A DNA stretch of 64,000 bases from NCBI RefSeq assembly GCF_000429945.1, contig NZ_AUCV01000004.1, forward strand, positions 124,001-188,000, given 5' to 3'. The position numbers and the translations under genes are program-made. The notes under the pieces were generated by a model. It ran no database searches and had not been told where the DNA came from. It saw only the letters and a list, made by a program, of their open reading frames with translations. This stretch comes from Desulfogranum japonicum DSM 18378 (lineage in GTDB: Bacteria; Desulfobacterota; Desulfobulbia; Desulfobulbales; Desulfobulbaceae). Positions 44,546-53,618 of the stretch are shown here, piece by piece. Position 1 is the first letter of the stretch, and every line of letters begins with the position of its first letter.

Positions 44546-45234
44546 TTCCAGGAAAGCTCTGCGTAGCACTCACCGGTTACGATGCAGAAGCCATTGCCAA
44601 GCAAATTACACCGGTTACAGATCACTATGATGTAGTTGAAATACGTCTGGATGGTATGACCCATCCAGATATACAGGCCTGCCAGCAAAAAATTACAGGA
44701 CCACTTCTTTTCACCCACCGCCCACTGTGGGAAGGCGGTACCTACAGAGGATCAGAACAGGATCGTCTTGCCCTTCTCGAACAGGCAATAGACGTCGAGG
44801 CGGCCTACATAGATATCGAACTTGAAACCGAGGCAGTGCTCCGTTCAAAAATTCTCAACAAAGCTCGGGCAGGAAAAACCAAATCCATTGTTTCCCACCA
44901 CAATTTTTCCGGCACCCCTGGTCAGAATGAACTGGTCAACATACTACGCAGAATGCAGAATAGCGGTGCTGATATAGGTAAGATTATCACAACCGCAAAT
45001 AACTCAACCGATGTTTCCCGGGTACTCAGTTTAATTCATAATGCACAGGAATTAGACTTTCCGCTGATCACTTTCTGCATGGGAGAGGCTGGCAGAATCA
45101 GTCGTTTTGCCACTATATACATGGGAGGGTTTATGACGTATCTTGCACTTGATGAAGCACAGTCGACAGCTCCCGGACAATTCAGCCTGAAACATTTTCA
45201 CTCTCTCCTCACCCTATTTAACACAAAACAATGA
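44542..45234 (+). CDS. aroD: 3-dehydroquinate dehydratase, type I
   Basis: This 230-residue type I dehydroquinase forms a Schiff base with dehydroquinate. Signature elements are VVEIRLDGM, LFTHRPLWEGG, the catalytic histidine in SHHNFSGTPG, and the Schiff-base lysine in IGKIITTANNSTD. The type I form is shorter than fused versions. It overlaps aroE by four bases. The shikimate pathway is thus run together with pyrK-pyrD. Confidence 0.95.
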   Translation: MIPGKLCVALTGYDAEAIAKQITPVTDHYDVVEIRLDGMTHPDIQACQQKITGPLLFTHRPLWEGGTYRGSEQDRLALLEQAIDVEAAYIDIELETEAVLRSKILNKARAGKTKSIVSHHNFSGTPGQNELVNILRRMQNSGADIGKIITTANNSTDVSRVLSLIHNAQELDFPLITFCMGEAGRISRFATIYMGGFMTYLALDEAQSTAPGQFSLKHFHSLLTLFNTKQ

Positions 45235-46064
45235 CCATTAACGGCTCAACACGCTTGTTTGCCATTGTCGGCAATCCGGTACATCACTCGCTCAGCCCGG
45301 TGATGCATAACACAGCCTTTCAGGCTCTGAACTATAATGGGGTCTACGTTCCTCTCCATATCCTCGATATCCAGGCCGGTTTACAGGGCATGCGACATCT
45401 CGGATTCAAGGGGGCTTCCATTACTGTTCCACACAAAGAGACTGTGCTGCCATTGGTAGATGAAGTTGACGAAATAGCTAAAGAAATCGGGGCTGCCAAC
45501 ACCCTGGTTTTCACCCCGTCAGATATCCCTGGTATCGGCAAGGTGAAAGCATACAACACAGACTGGCTCGGCTCCAATCATGCACTGGAACAACACATTT
45601 CCCTTCAGGGAAGTTCTGCCCTGGTGCTCGGCGCAGGAGGTGCTGCCAAGGCTGTTGCTTATGGCTTGCTGCGTGCCGGCGCCAAAGTCACTCTCTGCAA
45701 CCGAACCCAGTCCAAAGCTGAAGAGCTGGCTCAGGCCCTGCAGTGCCAATGGATCCCCCAGGAAGCGTTGGCTGCCTGTACAGGGGATATCCTTATCAAT
45801 ACAACTACTGTGGGCATGACTCCCAATGTTGATCGGTCACCCTTTCCTGCAACTCAACTCCGCTATTTTCAAGTTGTAATGGACATTGTGTATGCACCAT
45901 TGGAAACACAACTTTTAAAGGATGCACGGGAGCAAGGATGCAAAACCATTGACGGGCTTGCCATGCTCCTGTTCCAGGGAGTTGAACAATTTTCCTTGTG
46001 GACCGGCCAAAAACCTCCTGTTCAACTCATGCGACAGGCTCTTATTGATGCATTACCCGCTTAA
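45231..46064 (+). CDS. aroE: shikimate dehydrogenase
   Basis: AroE (277 residues) reduces 3-dehydroshikimate with NADPH. The substrate motif VGNPVHHSLSPVMHN, the catalytic lysine in GASITVPHKET, the NADP motif VLGAGGAAKAVAYGL and NRTQSKAEELA are all intact. It is coupled to aroD by overlap and precedes aroA by 26 bases. Confidence 0.97.
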   Translation: MTINGSTRLFAIVGNPVHHSLSPVMHNTAFQALNYNGVYVPLHILDIQAGLQGMRHLGFKGASITVPHKETVLPLVDEVDEIAKEIGAANTLVFTPSDIPGIGKVKAYNTDWLGSNHALEQHISLQGSSALVLGAGGAAKAVAYGLLRAGAKVTLCNRTQSKAEELAQALQCQWIPQEALAACTGDILINTTTVGMTPNVDRSPFPATQLRYFQVVMDIVYAPLETQLLKDAREQGCKTIDGLAMLLFQGVEQFSLWTGQKPPVQLMRQALIDALPA

Positions 46065-46090
46065 TTCAGATCACAGAGATTTTACATATC

Positions 46091-47368
46091 ATGATTAGCA
46101 TTCAACCCGTTACCACCATCGACAATACCATAACTGTCCCCGGGTCAAAAAGTCTTACCCAGAGAGCCTTGATAGCAGCAGCCCTTGCCCAAGGTACTTC
46201 AACCCTCTATGGCCCTCTTGCCAGTGAAGATACGGCCTATACCATCAAAGCTTTACATCAGATGGGTATAGAGGTTGATGACAATAATCCTGAACAATGG
46301 CTTGTCCATGGACAAGGCGGATCCATTGCCACTCCTGATTCTCCTATTTTCCTTGGCAATAATGGCACAGCAACCCGTTTTCTGACCTCTGTGGCCTCCC
46401 TTGGTCATGGTACAATGCATATTACGGGGAGCGAACGTATGGCAGAGCGTCCCATTTTACCCCTGATGGAAGCTTTGAAAGGCTGGAATGTAGACATCAA
46501 CAGCGATGCTGGTACCGGCTGCCCTCCTTTGACTATCAAAGCCAAGGGTATAACCGGAAACTTCACCACCCTTCCAGAAGGGAAATCCAGCCAATATCTC
46601 TCCTCCCTGTTGCTGGTTGCTCCTTATGCTGCATCAGCGGCAGAACTCAAGGTAGAAGGAGACGTTCTATCTCAGCCCTACGTGCACATGACGCTGGCTG
46701 TTATGGCTGACTTTGGCATCAGGGTCGAGGCGGCTCCAACTCTGACCTATTTCCGTATTCCCCAGGGCCAATATCAGGCCAGAGAATATCATGTAGAAGG
46801 TGACGCCTCCGGTGCATCGTATTTCTGGGGAGCTGCAGCAGTCACCGGTGGCAAGGTAACCGTTGCCAATGTTCCGGTTCCATCTCTGCAAGGTGACGCA
46901 AATCTGGTACCTCTACTTGCCAGAATGGGCTGTGAAGTGACACAGACGGGTACTGGCGTGACGGTTCAAGGGCCTGAGCGCCTGGAGGGAATTGAAGTGG
47001 ATATGGGAGACATGCCCGATGTGGCACCAACCCTTGCGGTGGTTGCGGCCTTTGCTGAGGGAACCACCACCATTAACAATATTGCCCACTTGCGAATCAA
47101 AGAATGCGACCGTCTCTCTGCTGTAGTAACAGAGCTGCGAAAAATGGGTGCCGAGGTGGAGGAAGAACAAGATCGAATGATTATCCACGGAAAGGCTGGC
47201 GGTTCCAATCTCCATGGTGCCTCAATAAACACATATGAAGATCACCGTATGGCCATGTGTTTTGCCGTAGCTGGCCTGAGAATCCCTGGGGTTACGATCA
47301 CTGGCGAAGATTGTGTGGTAAAATCTTTCCCCCGTTTCTGGGAAGTATTCGCTCAGCTTGGAAAATAG
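46091..47368 (+). CDS. aroA: EPSP synthase
   Basis: AroA (425 residues) joins shikimate 3-phosphate and PEP, the target of glyphosate. The PEP-binding GSKSLTQRALIAAALAQG (variant of GSKSxTNR), the loop FLGNNGTATRFLTSV, and the C-terminal KESDR-like IKECDRLSAVVTELRKMG are present, as is the final EDHRMAMCFA. It ends the aro run and a MITE-like repeat follows. Class and glyphosate sensitivity cannot be judged by eye. Confidence 0.96.
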   Translation: MISIQPVTTIDNTITVPGSKSLTQRALIAAALAQGTSTLYGPLASEDTAYTIKALHQMGIEVDDNNPEQWLVHGQGGSIATPDSPIFLGNNGTATRFLTSVASLGHGTMHITGSERMAERPILPLMEALKGWNVDINSDAGTGCPPLTIKAKGITGNFTTLPEGKSSQYLSSLLLVAPYAASAAELKVEGDVLSQPYVHMTLAVMADFGIRVEAAPTLTYFRIPQGQYQAREYHVEGDASGASYFWGAAAVTGGKVTVANVPVPSLQGDANLVPLLARMGCEVTQTGTGVTVQGPERLEGIEVDMGDMPDVAPTLAVVAAFAEGTTTINNIAHLRIKECDRLSAVVTELRKMGAEVEEEQDRMIIHGKAGGSNLHGASINTYEDHRMAMCFAVAGLRIPGVTITGEDCVVKSFPRFWEVFAQLGK

Positions 47369-47408
47369 ATTGCACGACAATGGTTGCATCCAGATAATAC
47401 CTGTCCGG

Positions 47409-47604
47409 GTCTTCCCATATATACGTTTTTTGCTCAAGTTCAGGTAAGCGAAGACTCTATGCCTGCGATACATTGTATCGCAGGCATAGAGTTGATATCG
47501 GCGTCTTCGCTTACCTTCGAGAATACAATTTTAAGCACAGCGCACAAATTGAAGGACAGGTAAGCAAGGAACGAGACTCTAAAAAGACTATTTATGGACA
47601 GGCT
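47409..47604 (+). repeat. MITE-like repeat family B, long copy with palindrome
   Basis: This copy of about 196 bp starts near TCTTCCCATATATACG and ends near GACTATTTATGGACAGGCT. The conserved left block TTTTTTGCTCAAGTTCAGG and right block match the copies at 7009, 36020 and 49726. Its centre holds a nested palindrome (47443-47515). It lies between aroA and the SAM hydroxide adenosyltransferase gene, which faces it. Confidence 0.75.
47443..47515. repeat. nested palindrome with 39-bp perfect core
   Basis: The outer arms GGTAAGCGAAGAC (47443-47455) and GTCTTCGCTTACC (47503-47515) are exact inverted repeats. Inside, 47454-47492 is a 39-bp perfect odd-centred palindrome whose arms begin ACTCTATGCCTGCGATACA. 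The structure can extrude as a cruciform or fold as a long RNA hairpin. It belongs to the inner module of the family B repeat. Confidence 0.85.
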
Positions 47605-47616
47605 CCTATTGAACGG

Positions 47617-48408
47617 TTAGAGCGCACGCAACTTACACACCACCTCGTCACCAACTGTTACATCTAGTAAACTTACAGCTTTGCACTGATTTGCAGCGAC
47701 TTCGATGAAACCATCACTGTCTATCAGGAATGCTGTTTCTCCAGAGGGAATTTCTGCATACGTGCGACAAAAAGTGGAGACCTTCTTTTTCCTGATTGTT
47801 AGCCATCGAACCTCTGCGTCAATATCTCCAAATTCTTCCCCACGCAATGACGTCCTGATATTGCCAAAATGATCAATACGGACCACGTGACCAATTACCA
47901 ACTGCCCTTTACGCTTGACCTGACGCGGAAGACACCGGACACATGCATCCAGAGCCATTGCCTGGCCCAATTTCTCGCAGGGTTCTCCTCTGGCGATCCT
48001 TCCTGCAAGAGGAGCCATAATATCGCGGCCATGAAAGGTATGACTTTTTGCCTGCCCATAGGATGCTGCGTAGACGCGCTCAATCGTTTCCTGTTCCACT
48101 AGCGGTGAGAGAATTCCATTATCCGGACAAACAAACACATGCCCGTTACCTTCGGCGATCAGAATATTCCGGTCACTTCCTACTCCAGGATCTACAACTG
48201 CCAGGTGAACGGTACCGGCTGGAAAGTGAATATAACTCGCAGAAAGCGCATATCCTGCGCCTGTTATATCATGGGGCTGAATAGCATGCGTGATGTCCAC
48301 AATACAAAGATCCCTGGCAATGGAAAGCAGCGCACCTTTCAATTGCCCAACGTAGGGATCCTCGAGTCCAAAGTCCGTTATTAATGTCACTATGGATAAG
48401 CTTTTCAT
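47617..48408 (-). CDS. SAM hydroxide adenosyltransferase (DUF62)
   Basis: This 263-residue enzyme of the DUF62/fluorinase-like superfamily hydrolyses S-adenosylmethionine to adenosine and methionine with hydroxide. Landmarks are LITDFGLEDPYVGQLKG, HAIQPHDITGAGYALS, FPAGTVHLAVVDPGVGS, CPDNGILSPL and the VRIDHFGNIRTS motif that distinguishes this group. It stands opposite aroA. The cellular role of these enzymes is still debated; toxic-SAM control is one idea. Confidence 0.93.
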   Translation of the reverse strand: MKSLSIVTLITDFGLEDPYVGQLKGALLSIARDLCIVDITHAIQPHDITGAGYALSASYIHFPAGTVHLAVVDPGVGSDRNILIAEGNGHVFVCPDNGILSPLVEQETIERVYAASYGQAKSHTFHGRDIMAPLAGRIARGEPCEKLGQAMALDACVRCLPRQVKRKGQLVIGHVVRIDHFGNIRTSLRGEEFGDIDAEVRWLTIRKKKVSTFCRTYAEIPSGETAFLIDSDGFIEVAANQCKAVSLLDVTVGDEVVCKLRAL

Positions 48409-48481
48409 ACCGCAGTTCTCCAGTCACAATGTCTACAGCCCCGGTAAGGGCCCGGAGAACGGGTGATATGCGATTGCAGGG

Positions 48482-49630
48482 TCAAATATTTTTAGGCAAT
48501 AAAACGTACAGCGCTCCCTGCTGCTTCACCCTGCCGGCAGCTACTCCGGCCTCAGGGCCTCTACCCCAGAAAAAATCCAGTCTCTTTGCCCCTTTAATCG
48601 CTGATCCGGTATCCTGAACCAGGGCAAAACGGTGCATTTCCCCGAACCCAATTACCCGACCATGTTGAATTCGGGGCATACGTGCTTTCAGAAACCCAAC
48701 CACGCCAAGTGGGTATATGGTGCGATCAGCAGCAAGAGTTCGACCAGCGGACACCGGTTCCCCCATACTACCTATGGCCTCAATGGTATCTGACCAGCGA
48801 AAAAATATATAAGACGCATTGTGATTCAGAATTTCTTCTCCTTGCTCAGGATGCTCCTGAAGATAATGGCGAATTCTATCAAAACTGGCCTGCTCAATCT
48901 GCATGCGCCCTGTATCGACCATATATTTGCCAATACTGCTGTATGGATGTCCATTTCGATTTCCGTAGCCTATACTGCGCAGAGAGCCGTCTTCAAGGCG
49001 GATAAGCCCTGATCCCTGAATATGCAGAGAAAACGCATCTATCGGGTCTTTGAGCCACACTATCTCTTGACCGACCAGTTTCTGCTGCTGTTCTATTTCG
49101 CTTCGACTCCAATACGAAACAAATGCACCATTCTGCAGACGCCCTATTTTACCATCACCACGTTGGGCCAGAGTATCAGGGATTCTATACAGCGGATAAC
49201 GAAACTCATTATCCGCTTTAAGGCGACCTTCCAGTATCGGTTGATAGTACGCTGTCACTAGAATGTCCCGCTGATGGATGTTTCCTGTATCTGCAGCAAC
49301 CCGATACAGGGAACACTGTCGTTGTATGCTTTCCCGTAACTGCTCTGCGGATAGTCTCCTGGCAACAAGACGCTTCAACAATGTATTTACCTGTAGAAGC
49401 TGATCAACAGTAACGGTTTGCTCTCCAACATATAGCTGTTTTTCACCTGCTTGCCTTTGCAGATAACGTTCACTGATGGACAACGCATGAATCAGTCCGC
49501 CATAATCAAGATCATCGACTAATTCCGGCCATTCACGTAGCGGTACCTTGTGTAAACGAGGTTCCGCAGAAACGATGGAACAGGTACAAAACAGCAGCAC
49601 GGCAAAAAGAAAACAAACGTATCGGTGCAT
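48482..49630 (-). CDS. mltA: membrane-bound lytic transglycosylase A
   Basis: MltA (382 residues) cleaves peptidoglycan glycan strands with formation of anhydro-muramic acid. An N-terminal signal peptide (VCFLFAVLLFCTCSIVSA) is followed by the MltA domain and a C-terminal 3D domain with DTGSAIKGAKRLDFFWGRG, whose aspartates form the catalytic site. The motif LVTAYYQPILEGR is typical. It has no obvious lipobox beyond the CTCS cysteines. It is followed on the same strand by the SAM adenosyltransferase gene. Confidence 0.93.
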   Translation of the reverse strand: MHRYVCFLFAVLLFCTCSIVSAEPRLHKVPLREWPELVDDLDYGGLIHALSISERYLQRQAGEKQLYVGEQTVTVDQLLQVNTLLKRLVARRLSAEQLRESIQRQCSLYRVAADTGNIHQRDILVTAYYQPILEGRLKADNEFRYPLYRIPDTLAQRGDGKIGRLQNGAFVSYWSRSEIEQQQKLVGQEIVWLKDPIDAFSLHIQGSGLIRLEDGSLRSIGYGNRNGHPYSSIGKYMVDTGRMQIEQASFDRIRHYLQEHPEQGEEILNHNASYIFFRWSDTIEAIGSMGEPVSAGRTLAADRTIYPLGVVGFLKARMPRIQHGRVIGFGEMHRFALVQDTGSAIKGAKRLDFFWGRGPEAGVAAGRVKQQGALYVLLPKNI

Positions 49631-49961
49631 GTATCAGAGTCTGAATAAAAAAGGAATCAAAGGCAAGACAGTATCACAGACAATATGACACTGAACAGAA
49701 AAGACAGCATATACCAACTCTAGCGAAGTCTTTCCATACATGAGAATTTTTGCTCAAGTTTAGGTAAGCGTAGACTCCGAGGCATGCGATAAATTTTACC
49801 GCAGACATAGAGTTGATATTGCCAGACAAGCGTGGAGCACAGCATAAGTGGCTACAGTTGCCAGGTTATGCCTGTTGTTTCATGCCCTGGTAAACAAGTC
49901 ACAACATTTTATCGCATACCCCCGTGAACACACGAGCCATTCAGTCTGTGTAGAATATGTG
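49631..49961. other. spacer holding a MITE-like repeat
   Basis: No gene is apparent between mltA and the DHH gene. The family B copy at 49726-49845 fills the middle. Confidence 0.5.
49726..49845 (+). repeat. MITE-like repeat family B, degraded copy
   Basis: The left block TTTCCATACATGAGAATTTT followed by TGCTCAAGTTTAGGTAAGCG matches the other copies closely. The internal GGCATGCGATAAATTTTACC and AGAGTTGATAT module corresponds to the long copy at 47409. The right terminal block is not recognisable. Confidence 0.65.
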
Positions 49962-50930
49962 TCAGTTTGCCGTAAAATGGCTGGAAAGCGCCTCTATAAA
50001 AAGTATTTTCTGCTCAGCTGGCAATGCATTGATGCCAGCGGCAGCTGCTCGCCCGCCCCCGGTTGGATATTGCCTGCACAACGCATCTGCACCTTTACGG
50101 TTGTTCAAAGGGGCGCGTACGCTCACCCGTTGGCTCCCATCTTCATTGAGAATCATTGTTGCATGTGCTTTTTCTGGCTTTTCCCGAGCTATCTGATTGG
50201 AAAAGACACCTACAATTCTGCGAGCCCAGGCAGCATTGGGTAACTCAAAAACACGCGCTGATTCGGTTTCAACAGTAGCACGGAGGGCCTCAGCCTGGGC
50301 GATATCTTCTTTGTACCCATTCCTGAGGGTTTCAAGAACAGCGCTTTGGCGGAAAAATTCAAATACGTCAGAATACTGTCGGACCTCTTTGTAGAGAATT
50401 GCCGGTGATACGTGAAGATCGTCCAGGGAAAAACCATACCCATTATAATTCAGTAATACACCGACTTCCTGCAATATGGTTGTCTGTTCCTGACTCAAAC
50501 CTGCTTGCATGGCCCTGCTCAGGGCCACTTCATTGAGATTATCACCAAAAGCACCTGTAATGGCCCAGGGAAGATACATATCTTCGAGCAACCCACTGAT
50601 AATAAGGGACGTGCAGGTTTCAGGTTCCGGATGGATATGAAGCTCCAGCCCTTCGCAGACAGGCAGATCACCACTGTAATGGTGATCTGCATAAAATACG
50701 GAATTGCCATTTGCAAGCAGTCGGTCTAGTGGACTGCGGTTTTTATCCAGGGATATATCGAGCACTGTAATCGCTGTATCAACGACCTTTTCAGCTGCAA
50801 GAACATCAAGTAGCCGTATATCTCTTTTTACACCGGTCAATAACCTGGCAGACGGACGAGGTTGATGCAAACGCAACTGATGCAGTGCACAGATGCCGTC
50901 AGCATCTCCATTAAACACATCAATGTACAT
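49962..50930 (-). CDS. DHH family phosphoesterase
   Basis: This 322-residue DHH-superfamily phosphoesterase uses metal ions at DxD-type motifs: DVFNGDADGICALHQL near the start, FYADHHYSGDLP (the DHH signature), and DVLAAEKVVD-type TVLDISLDKNR. A DHHA1-like C-terminal end GGGRAAAAGI is visible. I start it at 50930, where the family start MYIDVFNGDAD appears; the frame is open further upstream only by overlapping lptD. It follows lptD by 16 bases, so they are co-transcribed. The substrate (nanoRNA, cyclic dinucleotide or other) is not settled. Confidence 0.88.
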   Translation of the reverse strand: MYIDVFNGDADGICALHQLRLHQPRPSARLLTGVKRDIRLLDVLAAEKVVDTAITVLDISLDKNRSPLDRLLANGNSVFYADHHYSGDLPVCEGLELHIHPEPETCTSLIISGLLEDMYLPWAITGAFGDNLNEVALSRAMQAGLSQEQTTILQEVGVLLNYNGYGFSLDDLHVSPAILYKEVRQYSDVFEFFRQSAVLETLRNGYKEDIAQAEALRATVETESARVFELPNAAWARRIVGVFSNQIAREKPEKAHATMILNEDGSQRVSVRAPLNNRKGADALCRQYPTGGGRAAAAGINALPAEQKILFIEALSSHFTAN

Positions 50931-50946
50931 GGAAAATCGACTCCTG

Positions 50947-53274
50947 TTAATTTGGCAGATGAACGCCAAATGGGTTGCCGATATTCGCAAGCCGGAACAC
51001 AACCAAATACTTATGATCGTTTTCTGAGTAATTGGAAAGGAGTTCTACGGACCAGCAGGCCGGTTGATAGACCAGACGGACATTTTCTTCTACGGTTATA
51101 TCATCGGAAAGAGATTTGGATAATTCATAGCCAAAGTAAAAATTATAAGGCAGAACCAGCCAGGCATCACCGCTTACGGACTCGGTATTACTTGCGTCAT
51201 TAAACTTGTAGGTTGCAGAAAGGTAATCGCCCCTGTTACTTCGCATGGCCGCTTCTACGGAATGCCAATAGAAACCGTCAGCATATACGTCTGCTCTGGT
51301 TTTATATTTCAGCCACATATTGGGAAGCGGGTAGTAACCGAGATTGATATATACGGGAGTCAGCGGTTCATCTTCGTCTTCACTCAACAGGCTGTACCCC
51401 TGATAGATCTTAAAATAGCCATAATTTCGTTCCCTGAGATTACCGCTTGGTCCACTGAAAACAGTAAAATAGTTATCCGTGCCATAATAAATGGTGCTTT
51501 CATCGGCAATGGTATCAGTACTGTCCATATACGGGATCTCGTCCTGATCGGCATCGGAAACGAAATTATACTCAACATATGGCCGAAAGGTGTGCGTCCA
51601 CGGGGTTTCACTTCCCATGAAGGTATCAAATTCACCAATCATGGTGGTCCCGATCTCGGCATTAAAATCCGCAAGAAGACGATTTTCAGTATCACCATCC
51701 TCGAATTCTACAGCCGTACCTTCTCCATTGGTACTTTGAGTGGTATCGCCATTCACCTGAAGGCCATAGAAAGTATCCCGGACACCTGCTGTAACCGTTG
51801 TCTCAAGATACTGACTCAGAGGCAACGATGTTGAAAGTTGAGGATGCAGGTCAAATCGATGGGCACCAACACCTTCTTCACGATAATAATTCACATAATC
51901 GGCGTCCCATGAAAAATCCACACTACTTCCATCATATAGCGGGACCAGACCTGTATATGTCAAACCTGGCAGTTTCCACAATTTGGAAGGAATGGTTTCA
52001 GCTTCGCTGATGTCGTCAATGATGACCACATCGCCCTGCAAAGACGTTCCATTATCAAAGGAGCGAAGTATTTTAAAAGAGTTGGTACGGTACCGGTTGG
52101 TATCATTTTCAAAACCACGTCCGAAAATTTCCTGAAAACGATCCTCAGTGTTATCGTAGCCAGTATTGCCGCTATCGAATTCCAGTAAATAGTCCTGATC
52201 TGAAACCAGGTCGATATCCAATCGTGAGGTCCAGTCACCAATATCCTGGTCTGCTTTGGCACGAACCCAATACCTGGACTGATTGGTGTGCTGGTAGCCG
52301 GTCTCTGTATAATACTCAGTCTCCGATGGATCACTCAACTCGTCTGACAGATAGTTGCCCATGATCATACCTTTATCGTCAACATCGACCATATAACGGA
52401 ATTCCGCACCGACCATCACCCCGCGCTCAGCCATGAAATATGGATACAGTGTCAGGTCGCTGCTGGGAGAGAGGTTGATGAAAAAAGGCAATTCAACACC
52501 AAACCCATCACGGTCGGAGTAGGACATGGAAGGGAACAGGAATCCCGTCTGCCGCTGTCGTTTTGCAGGAAGGATCATGTAAGGTGTGTAAAGAACAGGT
52601 ATACCTTTAATTCGAAAAGTCGCGTGTTTCAGGTAGGCATAACCACCATCGGTGATCTCGGTGTCTGCAGCAGCAAAACTCCAGGGCGCTGTTTCATCAT
52701 CTTTGAGTTTACAGGTGATAATCCAGCCATCCTCAATATGATAGGTAAGGTCACCGGTTTTTTCTATAACCTTGCCTTCGATGTGCATGTCTTTGTACTC
52801 CCGTATAATCGACGCACCTTCAAAGGTTCCGGTTTCTTCATTGAGGTTCACAACCCCTGAATCTGCGGCCAGTTGATCAGGGCCGATATCAATGAGCAGG
52901 TTTCCCCGGGCTTTTACACGCCCCAGGTCAACATCGTAAACCATCCAATCGGACTTAATCTTGGTCAATACCTTGGTGGTGGTGACCACATTTTCCTCGC
53001 CCTGTTCTTCAGGCTCCGCGGCATCTTCCCCTAAAAGGTCAGCCCAGCCGGCTGATTCTTTTTTGATCGCCCGGGTAACGGCCTCCCGTTTTTCCAAAAC
53101 TACATTTCCCTCAGCGATGATACTGGGAGGATCTTCATAACGGGTTAATTTGTCGGCGGTAATCTCCCATTGTAGGGCGTCAACTGATTCGGCACAAACC
53201 TCACCGGCACTTGAACAGACGACAAAAACAAGAAGAAGGTTGAGGATCGGGGACCTGGTTATATATTGCTTCAC
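50947..53274 (-). CDS. lptD: LPS-assembly outer-membrane protein LptD
   Basis: LptD (775 residues) inserts lipopolysaccharide into the outer leaflet of the outer membrane with LptE. A signal peptide (ITRSPILNLLLVFVVCSSAG, ending near EVCA) leads into the N-terminal LptA-like OstA domain (ADKLTRYEDPPSIIAEGNVV), followed by the LptD-C barrel with the YTPYMILPAKRQRQTGFLFP motif. I start at a GTG (53274) preceded by AAAGGAG at a good distance; the open frame extends 17 codons upstream without a signal. The barrel is of normal size. Cysteine pairing of E. coli LptD is not conserved by eye. Confidence 0.92.
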   Translation of the reverse strand: MKQYITRSPILNLLLVFVVCSSAGEVCAESVDALQWEITADKLTRYEDPPSIIAEGNVVLEKREAVTRAIKKESAGWADLLGEDAAEPEEQGEENVVTTTKVLTKIKSDWMVYDVDLGRVKARGNLLIDIGPDQLAADSGVVNLNEETGTFEGASIIREYKDMHIEGKVIEKTGDLTYHIEDGWIITCKLKDDETAPWSFAAADTEITDGGYAYLKHATFRIKGIPVLYTPYMILPAKRQRQTGFLFPSMSYSDRDGFGVELPFFINLSPSSDLTLYPYFMAERGVMVGAEFRYMVDVDDKGMIMGNYLSDELSDPSETEYYTETGYQHTNQSRYWVRAKADQDIGDWTSRLDIDLVSDQDYLLEFDSGNTGYDNTEDRFQEIFGRGFENDTNRYRTNSFKILRSFDNGTSLQGDVVIIDDISEAETIPSKLWKLPGLTYTGLVPLYDGSSVDFSWDADYVNYYREEGVGAHRFDLHPQLSTSLPLSQYLETTVTAGVRDTFYGLQVNGDTTQSTNGEGTAVEFEDGDTENRLLADFNAEIGTTMIGEFDTFMGSETPWTHTFRPYVEYNFVSDADQDEIPYMDSTDTIADESTIYYGTDNYFTVFSGPSGNLRERNYGYFKIYQGYSLLSEDEDEPLTPVYINLGYYPLPNMWLKYKTRADVYADGFYWHSVEAAMRSNRGDYLSATYKFNDASNTESVSGDAWLVLPYNFYFGYELSKSLSDDITVEENVRLVYQPACWSVELLSNYSENDHKYLVVFRLANIGNPFGVHLPN

Positions 53275-53344
53275 CTCGATCGGCTCCTTTGTAAAAGAGG
53301 TAACTTGGGGGTGGTTACGGTTCAATAAAGATTTACAGATAGTA

Positions 53345-53372
53345 TTGACTGCTCTCTAATTATCTGCATAAT
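53345..53372 (+). promoter_or_regulatory. promoter candidate for the radical-SAM gene
   Basis: TTGACT (53345-53350), a 16-base spacer and CATAAT (53367-53372) fit a sigma-70-type promoter. It lies in the divergent spacer between lptD and the radical-SAM gene, about 250 bases before the latter's start. No gene is seen in the remaining spacer (53275-53618). Confidence 0.35.
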
Positions 53373-53618
53373 TGTATTATATAGGCGCAATCAAACGAGA
53401 GCAACGTATTAGAATAACGTGTATAAAAATTACACATACAATGCGTCGGAATGTACGCCCATGGCTGTGTTGTGTCAAGACAAAACTCGTAGAATTGCCT
53501 TGCACTACAGGCCAATTTAGTTTAATAAACGGCAGGTTGAGGGGCAGGCAAATATCAAAGTCTCAGTGATTTGACCAAATGCACCTGCCATCAATATGTA
53601 GCCCAGCATACCCATTTT

